Shown one piece after another: positions 37,124-48,485 of a DNA stretch of 64,000 nt; the stretch's first letter is position 1; every line of letters begins with the position of its first letter. The notes beneath the pieces were generated by a model that made no database searches, had not been told where the DNA came from, and saw nothing but the letters and a program-made list of their open reading frames with translations. The translations under genes were made by a program, and so were the position numbers. Source of the DNA: Dipylidium caninum (taxonomy: Eukaryota > Platyhelminthes > Cestoda > Cyclophyllidea > Dipylidiidae). The stretch spans positions 62,001 to 126,000 of the forward strand of contig QEYB01000841.1 of assembly GCA_017562135.1 (NCBI GenBank), written 5' to 3'.

Positions 37124-40100
37124 CCGCCGGACGGGGAACTCAAGATAGACACAGACAACAGACGCGGCTATTGAAAAGCTGATTAAAACAAAATATTTTG
37201 ATCCCTTTTCATTTAATTGTGATAAATACTTCAAAATATGTCTTTCTTAATGACTTTATATTTTATTTTAAATATACTTTACGTAAGTTGGTTTAAATAG
37301 TGTTTATAGTTATTGACAAATCGTTTAAACCTTGAGTGGTACTCTAGTTTCATAACCACAAAAATAAAAAAAATATGAAATTCCAATTTCAAGCTTCTTA
37401 GAAGTTTTAATAATTTGCCTTAGTCTTTAGGAGCATTAGATCCTTTCCTTTACCTCCTCCTCGGCTATAGTTCTCACTATCTCAAAGGAAAGCGAACACT
37501 TCCCCATTTCTCGAATTCTGACAAAACTATTTGGCCTAAGTCCCACGGTGCTCTCCACCAAATGTTGCCTTCCTAAGTTATTTACACGAATGACGATTGT
37601 TAACTTATTGTTCCGGATTCTTTCTATCCGACTTCGAAATATGGTGTGGTAACAAATATCGGAATTACGTTAACTTTCTGCCAAGCTTGTGCATTAGTCC
37701 TCTTCTTTGGTTTGCGGTGACTAATCTTCATTTTGTAAACACCTGGTATTCTCCGGAACAATAAATCTTTAGGTACTTTATCGTGCAAATATCTCATGTT
37801 GCCTCCGATTTAAATGTTTAATTTCATAAAGGCGTGCATTTTTCTCGAACGTAATAAGGGAAGAATAGAGCTATCCTAGCCATATTCTTAAAAAATCTTA
37901 TTTTAAATTTTGTCCTTTCAAGATACTTTATGCACGATGCTTTCCCTACCTTGTCTGCTATCAAAAAACTTTCGGTAACTTTGTTTGAATAGTCGGATTT
38001 TACGGTTATTTAATGTTTGTCTGCCATCTTCCCGAGTTTTTCTTCACAGATAGCCTCTCCTTTATTAAAAGTAAAATTGCCAGTTCTTGTATCCTTTCAT
38101 GACTCCACAAAATGACTTAACCATGGGGTTGTTTTTGCTTTAAAATGTTGTATTTTATCAAATCAATCGAGCTTATTTGATACGTTAATAGAGGTATTTT
38201 ATTAACAAATTCATTTTCGTATGACGCTTTAACTGGATTTACACCACTATCATAATCATTCCTTCCTCGATGCCTTTCAGTCAAGTCTCCGGAACAAATC
38301 TAAAATTTTCTGCAGATGACTCGTGCAAAAGTTGTCCCCTGCATGCTAAATTAATGATTAATTCTCGAATCATGAATAAAATTCGAATACGAACATATAC
38401 GACATCGTATAAAGCTCGCTTTTCCTGCTTCCGATGCTCATTTATCCCTTGACATGCGATTCTAAATTAAAGTTAATAGGTGCTGGTGTGGGAGGAAATG
38501 CGTCTTTTAATACCTTTTAGAACATCCTTAATGACATTTTAAAATTTCGTTATTAGTCCTTCTGAAGTTCACCCATATTTAATTGAGTGTCTGATGTGAT
38601 TTCGACAGCACAACGGATTTAACGAGTCTGAGGCAGCTTTTTAAGGCCTCAATTAACTCACCTCACATTTGTTTCGCGGCTCCTTTATGAAGGTCACAGT
38701 GGGATTTCAATGCTCTTAGTCCTCTAGGGATAGCAATGAGAGGCTATCACATTCGCCCACCAAATGTTCCAAATGCGAGAAGAGATCTCGTCTTCCTCAC
38801 ATGGGGCCTTCGTGTTTTTCAAATGAGTATTTAGAAAGGCGCTGAAGATGCAGATTTAAGTGAGGGTCCCAAGGTTACCTTTTGTCTTCTCACCACGTCC
38901 ATCTCCTCTCAATTCCGTAAAACCTTAATCCGGCTCAAATGGCTTCGTGATTGTCAGCAGTTGTTCTCCTCTGAGTTCATTGAGGTGCTTGTTTTAATTT
39001 GACCGGGGAAATTAAAGAGTTTTTGGGTCGGCAAATGACTCTTCGTCATTTGACTAACTGAATTTCTCCGCTCCCATTCCGACTTCATCAGTTGGTTAAA
39101 CTTGAGAATTCCAAAGTGATGTAATCAATGCAAACATTTTCCTTCCGGAATGATTATTAACATGGTTGAAAGGAAGATTAGGCTTGCCTCTTATTCCTTT
39201 TCCCTCGAGGTGTCATAGGGCTCCTAAATCTGTTAGTTTTTGCCTTTTTTCTTCTAAGTTGCAACAAACCTTTGGTGTAATCCATTTATCCATCTAACGA
39301 CAATTGAATAGCCCCTCAATTCTCTATCTCTGTCTCGCTTTCTCTCCTCGCTCACTCGTGATTCAGACCGACACTTTCGCATGTTCTCCTCTTCAAAAGT
39401 CACACAATTGACACTCATATGGCATTGAAATGTTGTCACTCAGAGAATGGCAACGTCAACACATGTTTTCGTCTGAAAAAAATCACTCGCGAAGAGGAAT
39501 AAAGTGTCGCAAGTGGTCTGATATGGAAGCAGTCTCTCTCTCCCCCTCTATGGGTAGACAATTCTTTCTCACCGCCTATGAAGCAGTCACTTATACTTCT
39601 TCCCTAGGTGTTGAGCACTCAGTATGATAGGCTTCACAAGTCACGGATGTTGAAAACGGAGAGGACGACAGGGAGTCGACTGTCAGTGGTTTCCTTCTAG
39701 CCAATAAGTACTGGATGAGTTTATTAATGCAATACACCCTCATATTCAACTGTACTCCTTTCTGCACAAGTCAGCCTGAAAGCCATCAAAAGATGGTAAT
39801 CTGTTGAGTACAATAATAATAAGTGGAGAGACTTGTAAAGGCCTTGAAGTTATCCGGCTTGTCGTCAGTTGACCAATTAGGCGCCACCTATCAATATAGC
39901 TATAACGTTTTACTTAAAGTCATTTTATTGAAAACATATTTTCTCATTATTCGAACTGAATTCTCTCGAATGCTCTCCATTTATCTAGCTTCGAACTTGC
40001 TCTTACCTCGGCAACAATTAATCTTCATTTTTGTCGGAAATGGAGGGGCTCCTGGAGAATGTGGCGCCTCGGCTACCTCGCCTTGGCGGCGTGGTGAGCA

Positions 40101-43100
40101 GCCACACCTTCTGCGTGTGCTCTGAAGGTGTCTCGGGAGGTTTTGAAGTGGTATGCAATGCTGTGAGCGAAGGTGGGGAATCCGGTGGAGGAAGGAAAAT
40201 TCGATCGATCCGTCGCCAATTTTGTCAAAATGGCACAAAAGAAGGAGGTCGCGCACTGCGCGAGTGGTGAGCTTTGACAGTTGAAATGTCTAGATTTGAT
40301 AATCCAACTCATATATCACACTATTGTTATATTTCCATCGCCTTCAAATGATATACAGGTGAAAGATGATGCACAGAAACTCCGACGGCTCCTCTTGTGG
40401 TCACCATAGATGACCCACTTGACAGCCATGACATTTAAGAGGCAAGTCAGGTGACAAATTCGGGGAAGAGGGCCATTTTTACCGTCTCTAATTTCATTTA
40501 AATAAATTCTATTGTCTCATAAAGAAAAGGCACTCGCAGTGACACTTGTAAGAATGCTGAGAAAAATTCAGATTGCCTTTAGCTGTAAAGGTAGATGAAC
40601 GGCTACGCCCTTGACGGGTTTCAGAAGAGAAATCTGATTCCTTTCTCGCTCCTTTGATCTCGTTTGCCTTGCTAACGTGTGTGATGATAGTTAAAAACGC
40701 TGTACCGCTTCGCGTTCTGGTTTGCTTACACTTATTCAGGGTAATACTATGAGGATCAGCATACATTGGCTACTTGACCCCTAGAGAGTCACCCTTTAGG
40801 GCAACTAGTATCTGGCAGAGAAACAAAAGTGTTCACTTCTAGCGCATTCCACGACGGCAACATAAGAATTTTTTGAAGTAGACGATAAGCGCAATCACAA
40901 TAAGGTTAATTCAATGTCTCGGAGAAGAATGAATGTTTTTGACAATTGGGGGTGATTAATGCAGACGCGTTCGTGTTAAATTGAGGCCACCATGAAACTC
41001 AGGTTTCACAGATCGACATTAGCCCTTTTAGGCTAGACACTTTGATGCCCCCCTTTTAACATTTCGTCAGGAAAGAAGGCAGTTTAGCATGAATACTCAG
41101 AGCCTAGTTTTGACCACGTGTAGTATCACTTCATAAGTTTTATTGTTCATTAACCTCACAGATGCGCATGAACTGTGGATGTTCGCCCTGATCGCTGCTC
41201 TAACGCCTATTGGCTAAGGTGTGATTAGCCAATCGTTGAGGAGGATGGAGAGTTCCCACTCGCCGGTCTCACCAACCCAAAATGGGGGCTAATTTCAGAC
41301 TTTCGGCCGTCTGTTGATAAAGGACGGAAGAATACCGTGTGTGTGTTTTACGAGAGAAGAAGTGTAGAGGTTGGGTGTTTCTGGTTAACTCTGCGCTACC
41401 CCAGGCCATCCACGAGCCGTCTACGGAATCTACCATCTCTGCATCAGGAATGTCTATTCCAAGTGTAATCCGACGAATAGTGTCGGGTCCAGCACATACA
41501 CATCGGGTGACTTTTTAATCTTTGGGCTTGTCCTTGATTGGCACATCGGTAAGATAGCCTATAAACTAGATTAAAAGTGGTTATTAGGGCACTCAAGTTC
41601 ACACGGACCTACCTCAGAAGTGGGCTAATAGTAACGCCATTCTCCATGCGTTTTTCTTTTGAAAACGATCGACCAAGAGAGGGCGAGTTGAGTTAACCCA
41701 CCTAAGGACTATCAATGAGTAAATTGTAAGGAATGTAACCCTCGCCCTCCCTCCCCCCGTCTTTTCTCCCTTTTCCCTAAGTGCTTCTGCCATGCTCAAT
41801 TAACACTAGACTTTGAGCGGCTCAAGAAGTTTCTACACATTTCATCCAGCGTTGGGCAATGAGGCGGGCTCTGCTGTTTGCCACCTGTGAAGAGAAGCTT
41901 ATTTGAAAAGCGGTTTTTAACCGGCGCGCCAGATATTCATCCTAAATAGGTCTTTAATTTTTCCAATTCCTGACGACATTTTAGCGTTAAGTTGCTCACG
42001 TTGGACTTGGAAGTCTCATTTCTAGCCGATGAAGGCAAACAATCCCAAACTACGGAGAGAACATGTCGGGGTTCTGAACGTCGACTCTCGGGCCGGAGAA
42101 GCGGTATTTGGAAGCAAGCGAAAAAAAAATGTTTCCGCCTAATCTGAGTTGAGGGCTTTTTCTTCTTCTTCTCATAACAATTGAAGACCTGGACATATCC
42201 CATGCTCTTGAACATCCACGTTTCTAACGAGACTCCTCTCCCCGACACTTTCCTATATTCGTTGTACTGACTTACAGTGTTACAAAAATGGCGCATGTAA
42301 ATGGCTCAATACATGAAAACAAATTCGTTGGATTTAACTAAAAGATGCTTAATTACGACCATCTCTCTTTTGTTGGAGTTGGGAAAACTCTAAGTACTTC
42401 AGGGCTCTAATAATTCTCCCTCCGGTTCTCACCGCGTGTAAATAATTTAGACGAGAGAACATCAGTCCAGCGTTGCTTCCTTCTTCGTCCTGCCCTCTCT
42501 TTCTTCGTCAAATTATGATGCTCCAGTCACGATACCTGAAATGCATTTCAGAGAAATGTGTCATCCTCATAGGGGAGGTTTCATTTGCGAAGGATCTCAA
42601 AGCAGTAGATTTAAATCGTTATTTAACTACTCCCCTGAGGACCATAATAACAATTGAGTCTACCGGATTTCTTGCGGCCAAATGTTGTCTCTCCAATCTC
42701 AATCTCGAAATTGAGGTTTCTAATTTCTCGGATTATTCCACAGTCTAGGAGTCTAACGCAATCAACGAAGGGGTAAGCCATACCATCATCGCCGTTATAA
42801 TTTGATGAGACTCTTTCAAAATTAATGTTTTACCATAAACACAACGCGGAACGTATTTAACGGTAAACCCTTAGTCGTCCCGAAATACATCCTTATGTAA
42901 ATTAATTAAAAATGTCAGTATTGCCTTATTTGCGGGTATATGGAATAAAGGAAACCTCAAAAATTAAGCATGTCATAATGCCAATGGAATGTGTAATGAA
43001 GGCCTCTGACCTGCCCTCTGTCGAGGGTCCGACGTCTCAATGGGGTGACGTTATGTGGGTTCAGAAACTATCTGGACTTTCAGTCACAGCACCTTATGAA

Positions 43101-44080
43101 ATAGGCACTGCCATGGCGCCTATGAACCACTTTTGTCCCAAAAGTGGTGTCCGCAAGGGAACGTCTGTTGTTGTCCTTCGCTGTTATGAATGAGGTCACG
43201 GGAGGTGAGCTAATAGACCAAACTTCCTTTAAAGAAGGGGAGAGGAGGAAGCGGACAAGGAGGCGAGTGTCAGGCTTCATCTAATTCTTGGAATATTCGT
43301 TACGCAACCATAAAATCCTCACATTCTTTACATAACCAATAGTAGTAATGATCTATGCTGCGATAGGCAAAGAGGGAGAGTTATGAAGCCGCGACCGATG
43401 TCGAATAACTTCATTTTTCACCTAGCTAACCTGTATCACCTAACTTGCTGGCATGATTGACAGGACTTAACTCCAGGTCTCACCAGAGTGGAGAAAGGGT
43501 TACCCATGTCGGTAAATAGGCGGTATATAATTCTTTTGTGCGTGATATCTAACACGCGAGTGTAGGAGTCTGTGCTGAAAACCCATAAAATTATTTTACT
43601 TCCTCAAAAGAATGTGACTCAGTCCAAGGAAAGGTCAAGCCTCAGCTGCTCTTAAGAGGTGACCTGCATAACACCCGTTCCTACAATCCAAACCGTTCAT
43701 CTACTCGTCATGGTACCTTTTGACCCTAAATGCATTTGAATCGTCTAATGAGCTCAAAAATAAATGCGAAATTAGCTTATGCACATTAATCGTCATTGAA
43801 GTTCATCTAACTGCTAAGCAACCGAGAATACAACCATTTTGGCCATTTTTGCGATATAAGTCTAAGCAAATAAGTCTTTCAAGTGAAATATTGATGGATA
43901 AAAAATACTCACAATGCTGTTCCCTTGATAGCAGTGTTAATCGGTGGTTTTTCCCGAAATAACTAGGTTACTCAGAAAAAGGAAGCACAACGAAAAGACA
44001 CCACAAGTTTCAAACAATAATGAAATGTTTTTTTAAGAATGACAACCTCAAACAGATAATAACACAAACGGAGACCTTTA
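37124..44080. other. Large intergenic stretch, no gene recognised
   Basis: About 7 kb between IST1 and LDH. Open frames of 60-119 codons occur on both strands (for example 41937-42296 minus), none with a domain I recognise. The end of a frame at 41937-42080 has a hydrophilic, helix-like C-terminal look but no matching splice context. No RNA gene or transposon was recognised. Promoter sequence of IST1 is expected just above 37123 and the LDH 3' UTR just below 44081. Confidence 0.4.
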
Positions 44081-45526
44081 CTACTTCACTCGCCAGTCAA
44101 TGCCTGAGATGATATGTTGAAGAGTCCTAACACTGGCGAACAACTTCTCTTTCTCCTCAAAAGAAAGATCGAGATTAACTACGGATGAGATGCCGGAGGA
44201 ACCGATTACACATGGCATGCCCGTAAAAACATCTTCCTCAATGCCGAATTTGCCCTAAAAGAAAATTAGTCAGACATCTTCAAAGCATACAAGGTAGTGC
44301 AAAGGAATAAACTGCGATACAAACCTTGAGGCACACGGAAACTGGGAAAATAACACCACTGTTTTTCAAAATGGCAGAACAAAGGGCGGCACAACAAAGA
44401 CCAATGGCCCAAGAAGTGCAACCCTTTAAGCGGATAATCTCATATGCACTAAAATAAGCAATAGATGTCGAAGCCCGGCCATACTTATTAAAGATTAACA
44501 AATTTAACACTATTACCTATCAACAACGGTCTTGTGAATCGAGGCAAAATCGTGGGGGTCATCAGGTTGGCCGATTTTGGGGTACATATCGTTTACATTC
44601 ACGCCACCGACGGTGACTTTACTCCATACCGGGACTAAAGACAGTACAGGCTTATAAAGATATAGCCTACCACTGGTGTCTCCATGCTCTCCAATTACAT
44701 AACCATGGATAGCAGTGGGATTCAGGTCCAATTTCTTTCCAAGAAGGTATCTAAATCGGGCTGAATCCAGCGTGGTACCGGATCCAAAGACGCGGTTCTT
44801 TGGGAATCCACTCAACTTCCAGGTAACATATGTCATAATATCAACTGAAAAGATAAAGCGTGGTTATGAGTGAACCATAAGAAATAATGAATATTACGAA
44901 AACATACCCGGATTTGTGATAACCAGAAGAATAGAGTTAGGACTATGTTCAACAAGGCTCGGTACTAGTCCTAAGAATTAAAAAGACCATTAACACTCAA
45001 ATTCAGACATAAATGGAGTAGCTTTATGAATTTTGGTAGAGATTGAGGACAAAATACTGGAATTGAAAATACCCTTGAAGATCTCAACGTTACGATGAAC
45101 CAGATTGAGTCGAGATTCGCCGACAGCCTGACGGGCCCCAGCCGTTATTACGATTAGGTCCGAATTTGCAGTTTTTGAAATATCTATTAAGAATAGTCCC
45201 AATGCGCACCATGCCGCATACGATAAACACAACTTTGAAAAGAAAATGCTGCTGACCTTTACCGCCCATTACAGTACATGAATCAAGAAATTGAGAACCC
45301 TGTTGCATATCCATCACTTCTCCGTCGCATTTGTTTTCGTCGACATCGTAGAGGACGACGGTACTGGCAACACCCTAAACGTTAAACTCCGTAATGTACT
45401 TGCCTTGTTTATAATAGCAAAAGCTGCAGACGTTCCAACTGCTCCGACCCCGACAACGGTGATTTTCGTGCCGTGCTTTCGACATGGACCACTTTCCAAG
45501 GGCAAAAACAACTCATTGACCGGCAT
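44081..45526 (-). CDS. LDH: L-lactate dehydrogenase, complete
   Basis: Converts pyruvate and NADH to lactate and NAD+ in the cytosol, the end step of anaerobic glycolysis that parasitic worms rely on. Eight exons on the minus strand: 45526-45404, 45374-45263, 45183-45073, 44970-44908, 44844-44671, 44634-44517, 44448-44325 and 44254-44081. They sum to 999 nt, 332 aa plus stop, the usual LDH length. The NAD-binding glycine motif is [10 protein letters not shown]; the strand-end acidic residues follow in LYDVDENK. The substrate loop [14 protein letters not shown] keeps the Gln that specifies pyruvate and the Arg of the mobile loop. LDSARFR holds the Asp of the relay and the substrate Arg; GEHGD carries the catalytic His; [10 protein letters not shown] keeps the Thr near the substrate. 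All key residues are intact, so it should be active. Two introns are extremely short. Confidence 0.96.
44635..44670 (-). other. 36-nt stopless intron in LDH, length divisible by three
   Basis: Minus-strand gtaggc ... ctttag. Removal joins GEHGDTS to VPVWSKV, as in all LDHs; retention would add 12 residues right after the catalytic His loop without breaking the frame. The homology makes splicing the expected state. Confidence 0.9.
45375..45403 (-). other. 29-nt GC-AG intron in LDH
   Basis: Minus-strand sequence AACAAG|gcaagt ... acgtttag|GGTGTT. The GC donor has the strong consensus seen in GC-AG introns. Removal joins FAIINK to [15 protein letters not shown], as required by LDH homology. No GT donor nearby gives the correct frame. 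Confidence 0.85.
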
Positions 45527-45545
45527 GTCTGCGTACGTATAAAAA
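45527..45545 (-). other. Splice acceptor 2 nt upstream of the LDH start codon
   Basis: On the minus strand the sequence runs from a T-rich tract to tacgtacgcag|ac followed by ATG. This is either the end of a 5' UTR intron or a spliced-leader acceptor, leaving a 2-nt leader before the ATG. Confidence 0.55.
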
Positions 45546-46610
45546 AATAAGTAATTTATATGTGAGGAGCAACTCTCAAGGTTTTCATTAATTCACTCTA
45601 ACAATTAAAACAAAAACCAACAAAAACCTTACGCCCAAACTATTTAAGTAAAAGGTACTATAAGCTTAAAATTAGAATCAAAAATAAAATATTACTTTTT
45701 GCGCTTGACGCAATGATAAATCAGTGAGGAAATAAGCCGATGCGGGATTTCATTTGTTTCCATTTACGGTAATCTAGCGATTTATAAATAGTACTCGAAC
45801 TCCTCTCATTGTCTACAGTACTTTGCAATCTTAGCAATATTGCCATTATCACTTCCTTAAATTAACTACAAGATCTAAATCCGCTTTCAAACCGGAATTT
45901 GATTCATGTACAATTCTCAGAGAGTACCCTTTTCGAAACTATTTGAAACAGGCATATGTGTAATGCCTTGCTCGCAGAGTTTTACTGACAACTGCCTGCT
46001 ACCTCTTTTTTACATAAACCTATTCATTATGGTAAATAAACCGCGTCAGTGGAGAAGTGCGAATGTAGTCATTACTCGTGAATTCTCGACCTACATGACC
46101 AGATCATTTAAAGCGGCAAAGAACGATACCCCTTCCTGTTCAACTTTCTTGCTCCTATATAAAATTTTTTTCATTATCACTTACCCGCAGGAAAAGATAG
46201 TCATTAGTACCACTGTTTTATTTAGTGCTGTCGTAATTTCCCATAGTTCCGACATTAAGGCCCAAAAATTTGTATTAGCGACGACTTAGAGACTTGATTT
46301 GAAGTTTCCTGTTCCTTGTATTTAAATAGTTTTGCAGAACGGCATACATTTGATGAGAATGACCACTTACTTCCGCCGTCGCTACTCTATATATATGGTC
46401 TTAAAATTTTTCATATTGGGCCATTCCCTAATGACGACGTAGAACACTAATGGCTTTCTTCTGAGGTATAATTAACTGGAATACTACAGAGAGATAGAAA
46501 AGGCAATTTTTCTTAACTTATAACCATGAATACAAAGGCTTAAACATTTACTTGTACCAACTGATATTAATAATTGATGGTTATTTGATGATAAATTCGG
46601 ACAGGCAAAT

Positions 46611-48060
46611 TCATTTCTTTGTGAAAAGGACATAAAAACATTTATATTTATATCTATTCATATGGTAGAGGATTAGGCCTCCATATACGAGATAGTCTAC
46701 ATCTGTGACGACTCTTAACTCACTGGAAAATGCGTCACACAATTGTAAACGACCGCAATGCACCGTGTTTTGACATTGTATGGAATTTATTCTCCACTGT
46801 GTTGCCACTGAAGACTTTCTAGATAGAAGATTGGAACTAATCTTTTGACACAGTCGTCATCTAGGTTAACTATTTTCGCAGATTTCACGTCAGTCCGTTA
46901 GTTAGCCAAAGTGAACTCTCCTTTTAATCATGTATGAAGGTTTATCTATTCTATCAGTTCCTCTGCTCCTACGAGACGTAGTAATGTCTGAAAAATTACC
47001 TCAGTGCATTTTACGCATAGTACTCACTTGCATTAGCTCATACTCAAATGGAGCATCAAGATTATGCATCCGGGATAACTGAGAGCACAATTGAGAAGAT
47101 TTTACCGTGGAACAGTCAAATGATAATTGATGGGCTCTCCGTGCGTTAATAAATTCAATTTCAAAGGAATTAGTCATTCTCACAAGCCAAGAATATTTTA
47201 ATACTCGTACAATTTTCCGTAAGACGAAGAGATGATACGTGGGAATATGAAATGAAGCTGTCTAAATCGAAGTGGCAAAATGATGAAAGCATGCATTTGT
47301 GACAGCTAACATGGACGGACGGAAGAACAGAAGGTAGGAGACAACTATAGGTCTACTGACATTCTCTGTTGTATTGTACGAATGCATTCCCTTAAATAAA
47401 TTCACAATTCGAAGGGCTATTGTGATCCGAGCAGAAATTGGAATGAAAAGGCAGGTGCAAGATCAATCCGCAGCATTTCTTAGTAAGCTTATCTATTAGT
47501 TGTACGGAACACCGAATCCGTAATTATGGCGCGTTTCCGTGTGTATTTAGGCTAATATAAACCGGCGTCTAACTCTCCCCGATCCCAAAAAAATATATTG
47601 ACGTTTTTCTCCAGATAAATAATTCTTAATTTCCGAGTCCCCGAGATACCACCTGACCACAAATTTTTTTAAGAACTACATTTGGTTTTACTGAGTTAAC
47701 GGAAGGTAATTAAACGGCTTACTTGATACAGAATTTGATTCCCGACAGAGTTTGGGCTCGGACTCTGCGGTATCGCTCATGGTTTTCGTCTGGAGTGATG
47801 TATGTACGTCGAAAAAACTGTGAATACGGTCGAATCAAGCGTTCTTGTCGTAAACCAAAGCCTTGCGATTCCTTTACCAACACGTGAGCCTCTTGTTTTT
47901 GTGCTTTTGTGGCGAATTCTAATTTTTTTGTTAGGTTTCCAGTTATGCATCCGTATTGGAAACACTTTAGTTTTATCACCGGTATTTCGTGTCCTCCACA
48001 AATTACTTTGTGTTTGAGGTTTCGCGAAGCATTTAAAACCTTACATATATCTCGAACAAG
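46611..48060 (-). CDS. Possible unrecognised gene: three phase-compatible exon-like blocks
   Basis: I do not recognise the protein. Minus-strand blocks: up to 48060 through 47723 (112 codons plus two bases, donor ATCAA|gtaagc), 47178-47028 (acceptor gtgag|A, donor CAA|gtgagt, 50 codons) and 46796 to the stop at 46611 (acceptor acacag|TGG). The phases fit at both junctions, and both donors are strong. The product is hydrophilic and basic, for example KKLEFATKAQKQEAHVLVKE and RPYSQFFRRTYITPDENHER in block one, NSFEIEFINARRAHQLSFD in block two. Block one has no in-frame ATG and a weak acceptor, so the 5' end is missing. A strong donor inside block three (TTTTCCA|gtgagt, near 46720) could end that exon early. 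It may instead be chance frames. It sits head-to-head with macoilin. Confidence 0.35.
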
Positions 48061-48485
48061 CTACTTTACTGTCATTACCACTCATATTTGTAATTCATAT
48101 ACACAGAGCCGCGCATCAACATCTATTAAGTTTGATAGTAAGGTTCCTTTTTACGCTCCATATAGTAAGCATTCTCGTTGCGTTTACTGTCTTGACGTAC
48201 GTGTCTACGTCTATTCTGTGTATTTTAACGCCTCCAAGTTGATCAACTTCGATGTACTAGCCGCTTTCTTTGCCACAACTTTATAGAGAGTGTTGTCTGC
48301 TTTGATAGTTTTTTTGAGATGGCCATATTTCTTCTTGTTTCGTAGCTTCTGTGTGAAATTTGTAGAACGGCGCATCAGTATCTGGTGATATACATTTTAG
48401 ATGCCATTTCAATCCCAATGTTGCAATTTAAAATAACCTATTTGACCTAAAATTCCCTCAATCCTCTATATCCTCTTTTTTTCAG

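Noticed and set aside
37124..37234. N-terminal extension of IST1 with a hydrophobic, membrane-like stretch
   Set aside because: There is no in-frame ATG upstream of 37123; the longer frame depends on a TTG start. The family begins at MF... exactly at 37123, so the extension is 5' UTR or promoter.
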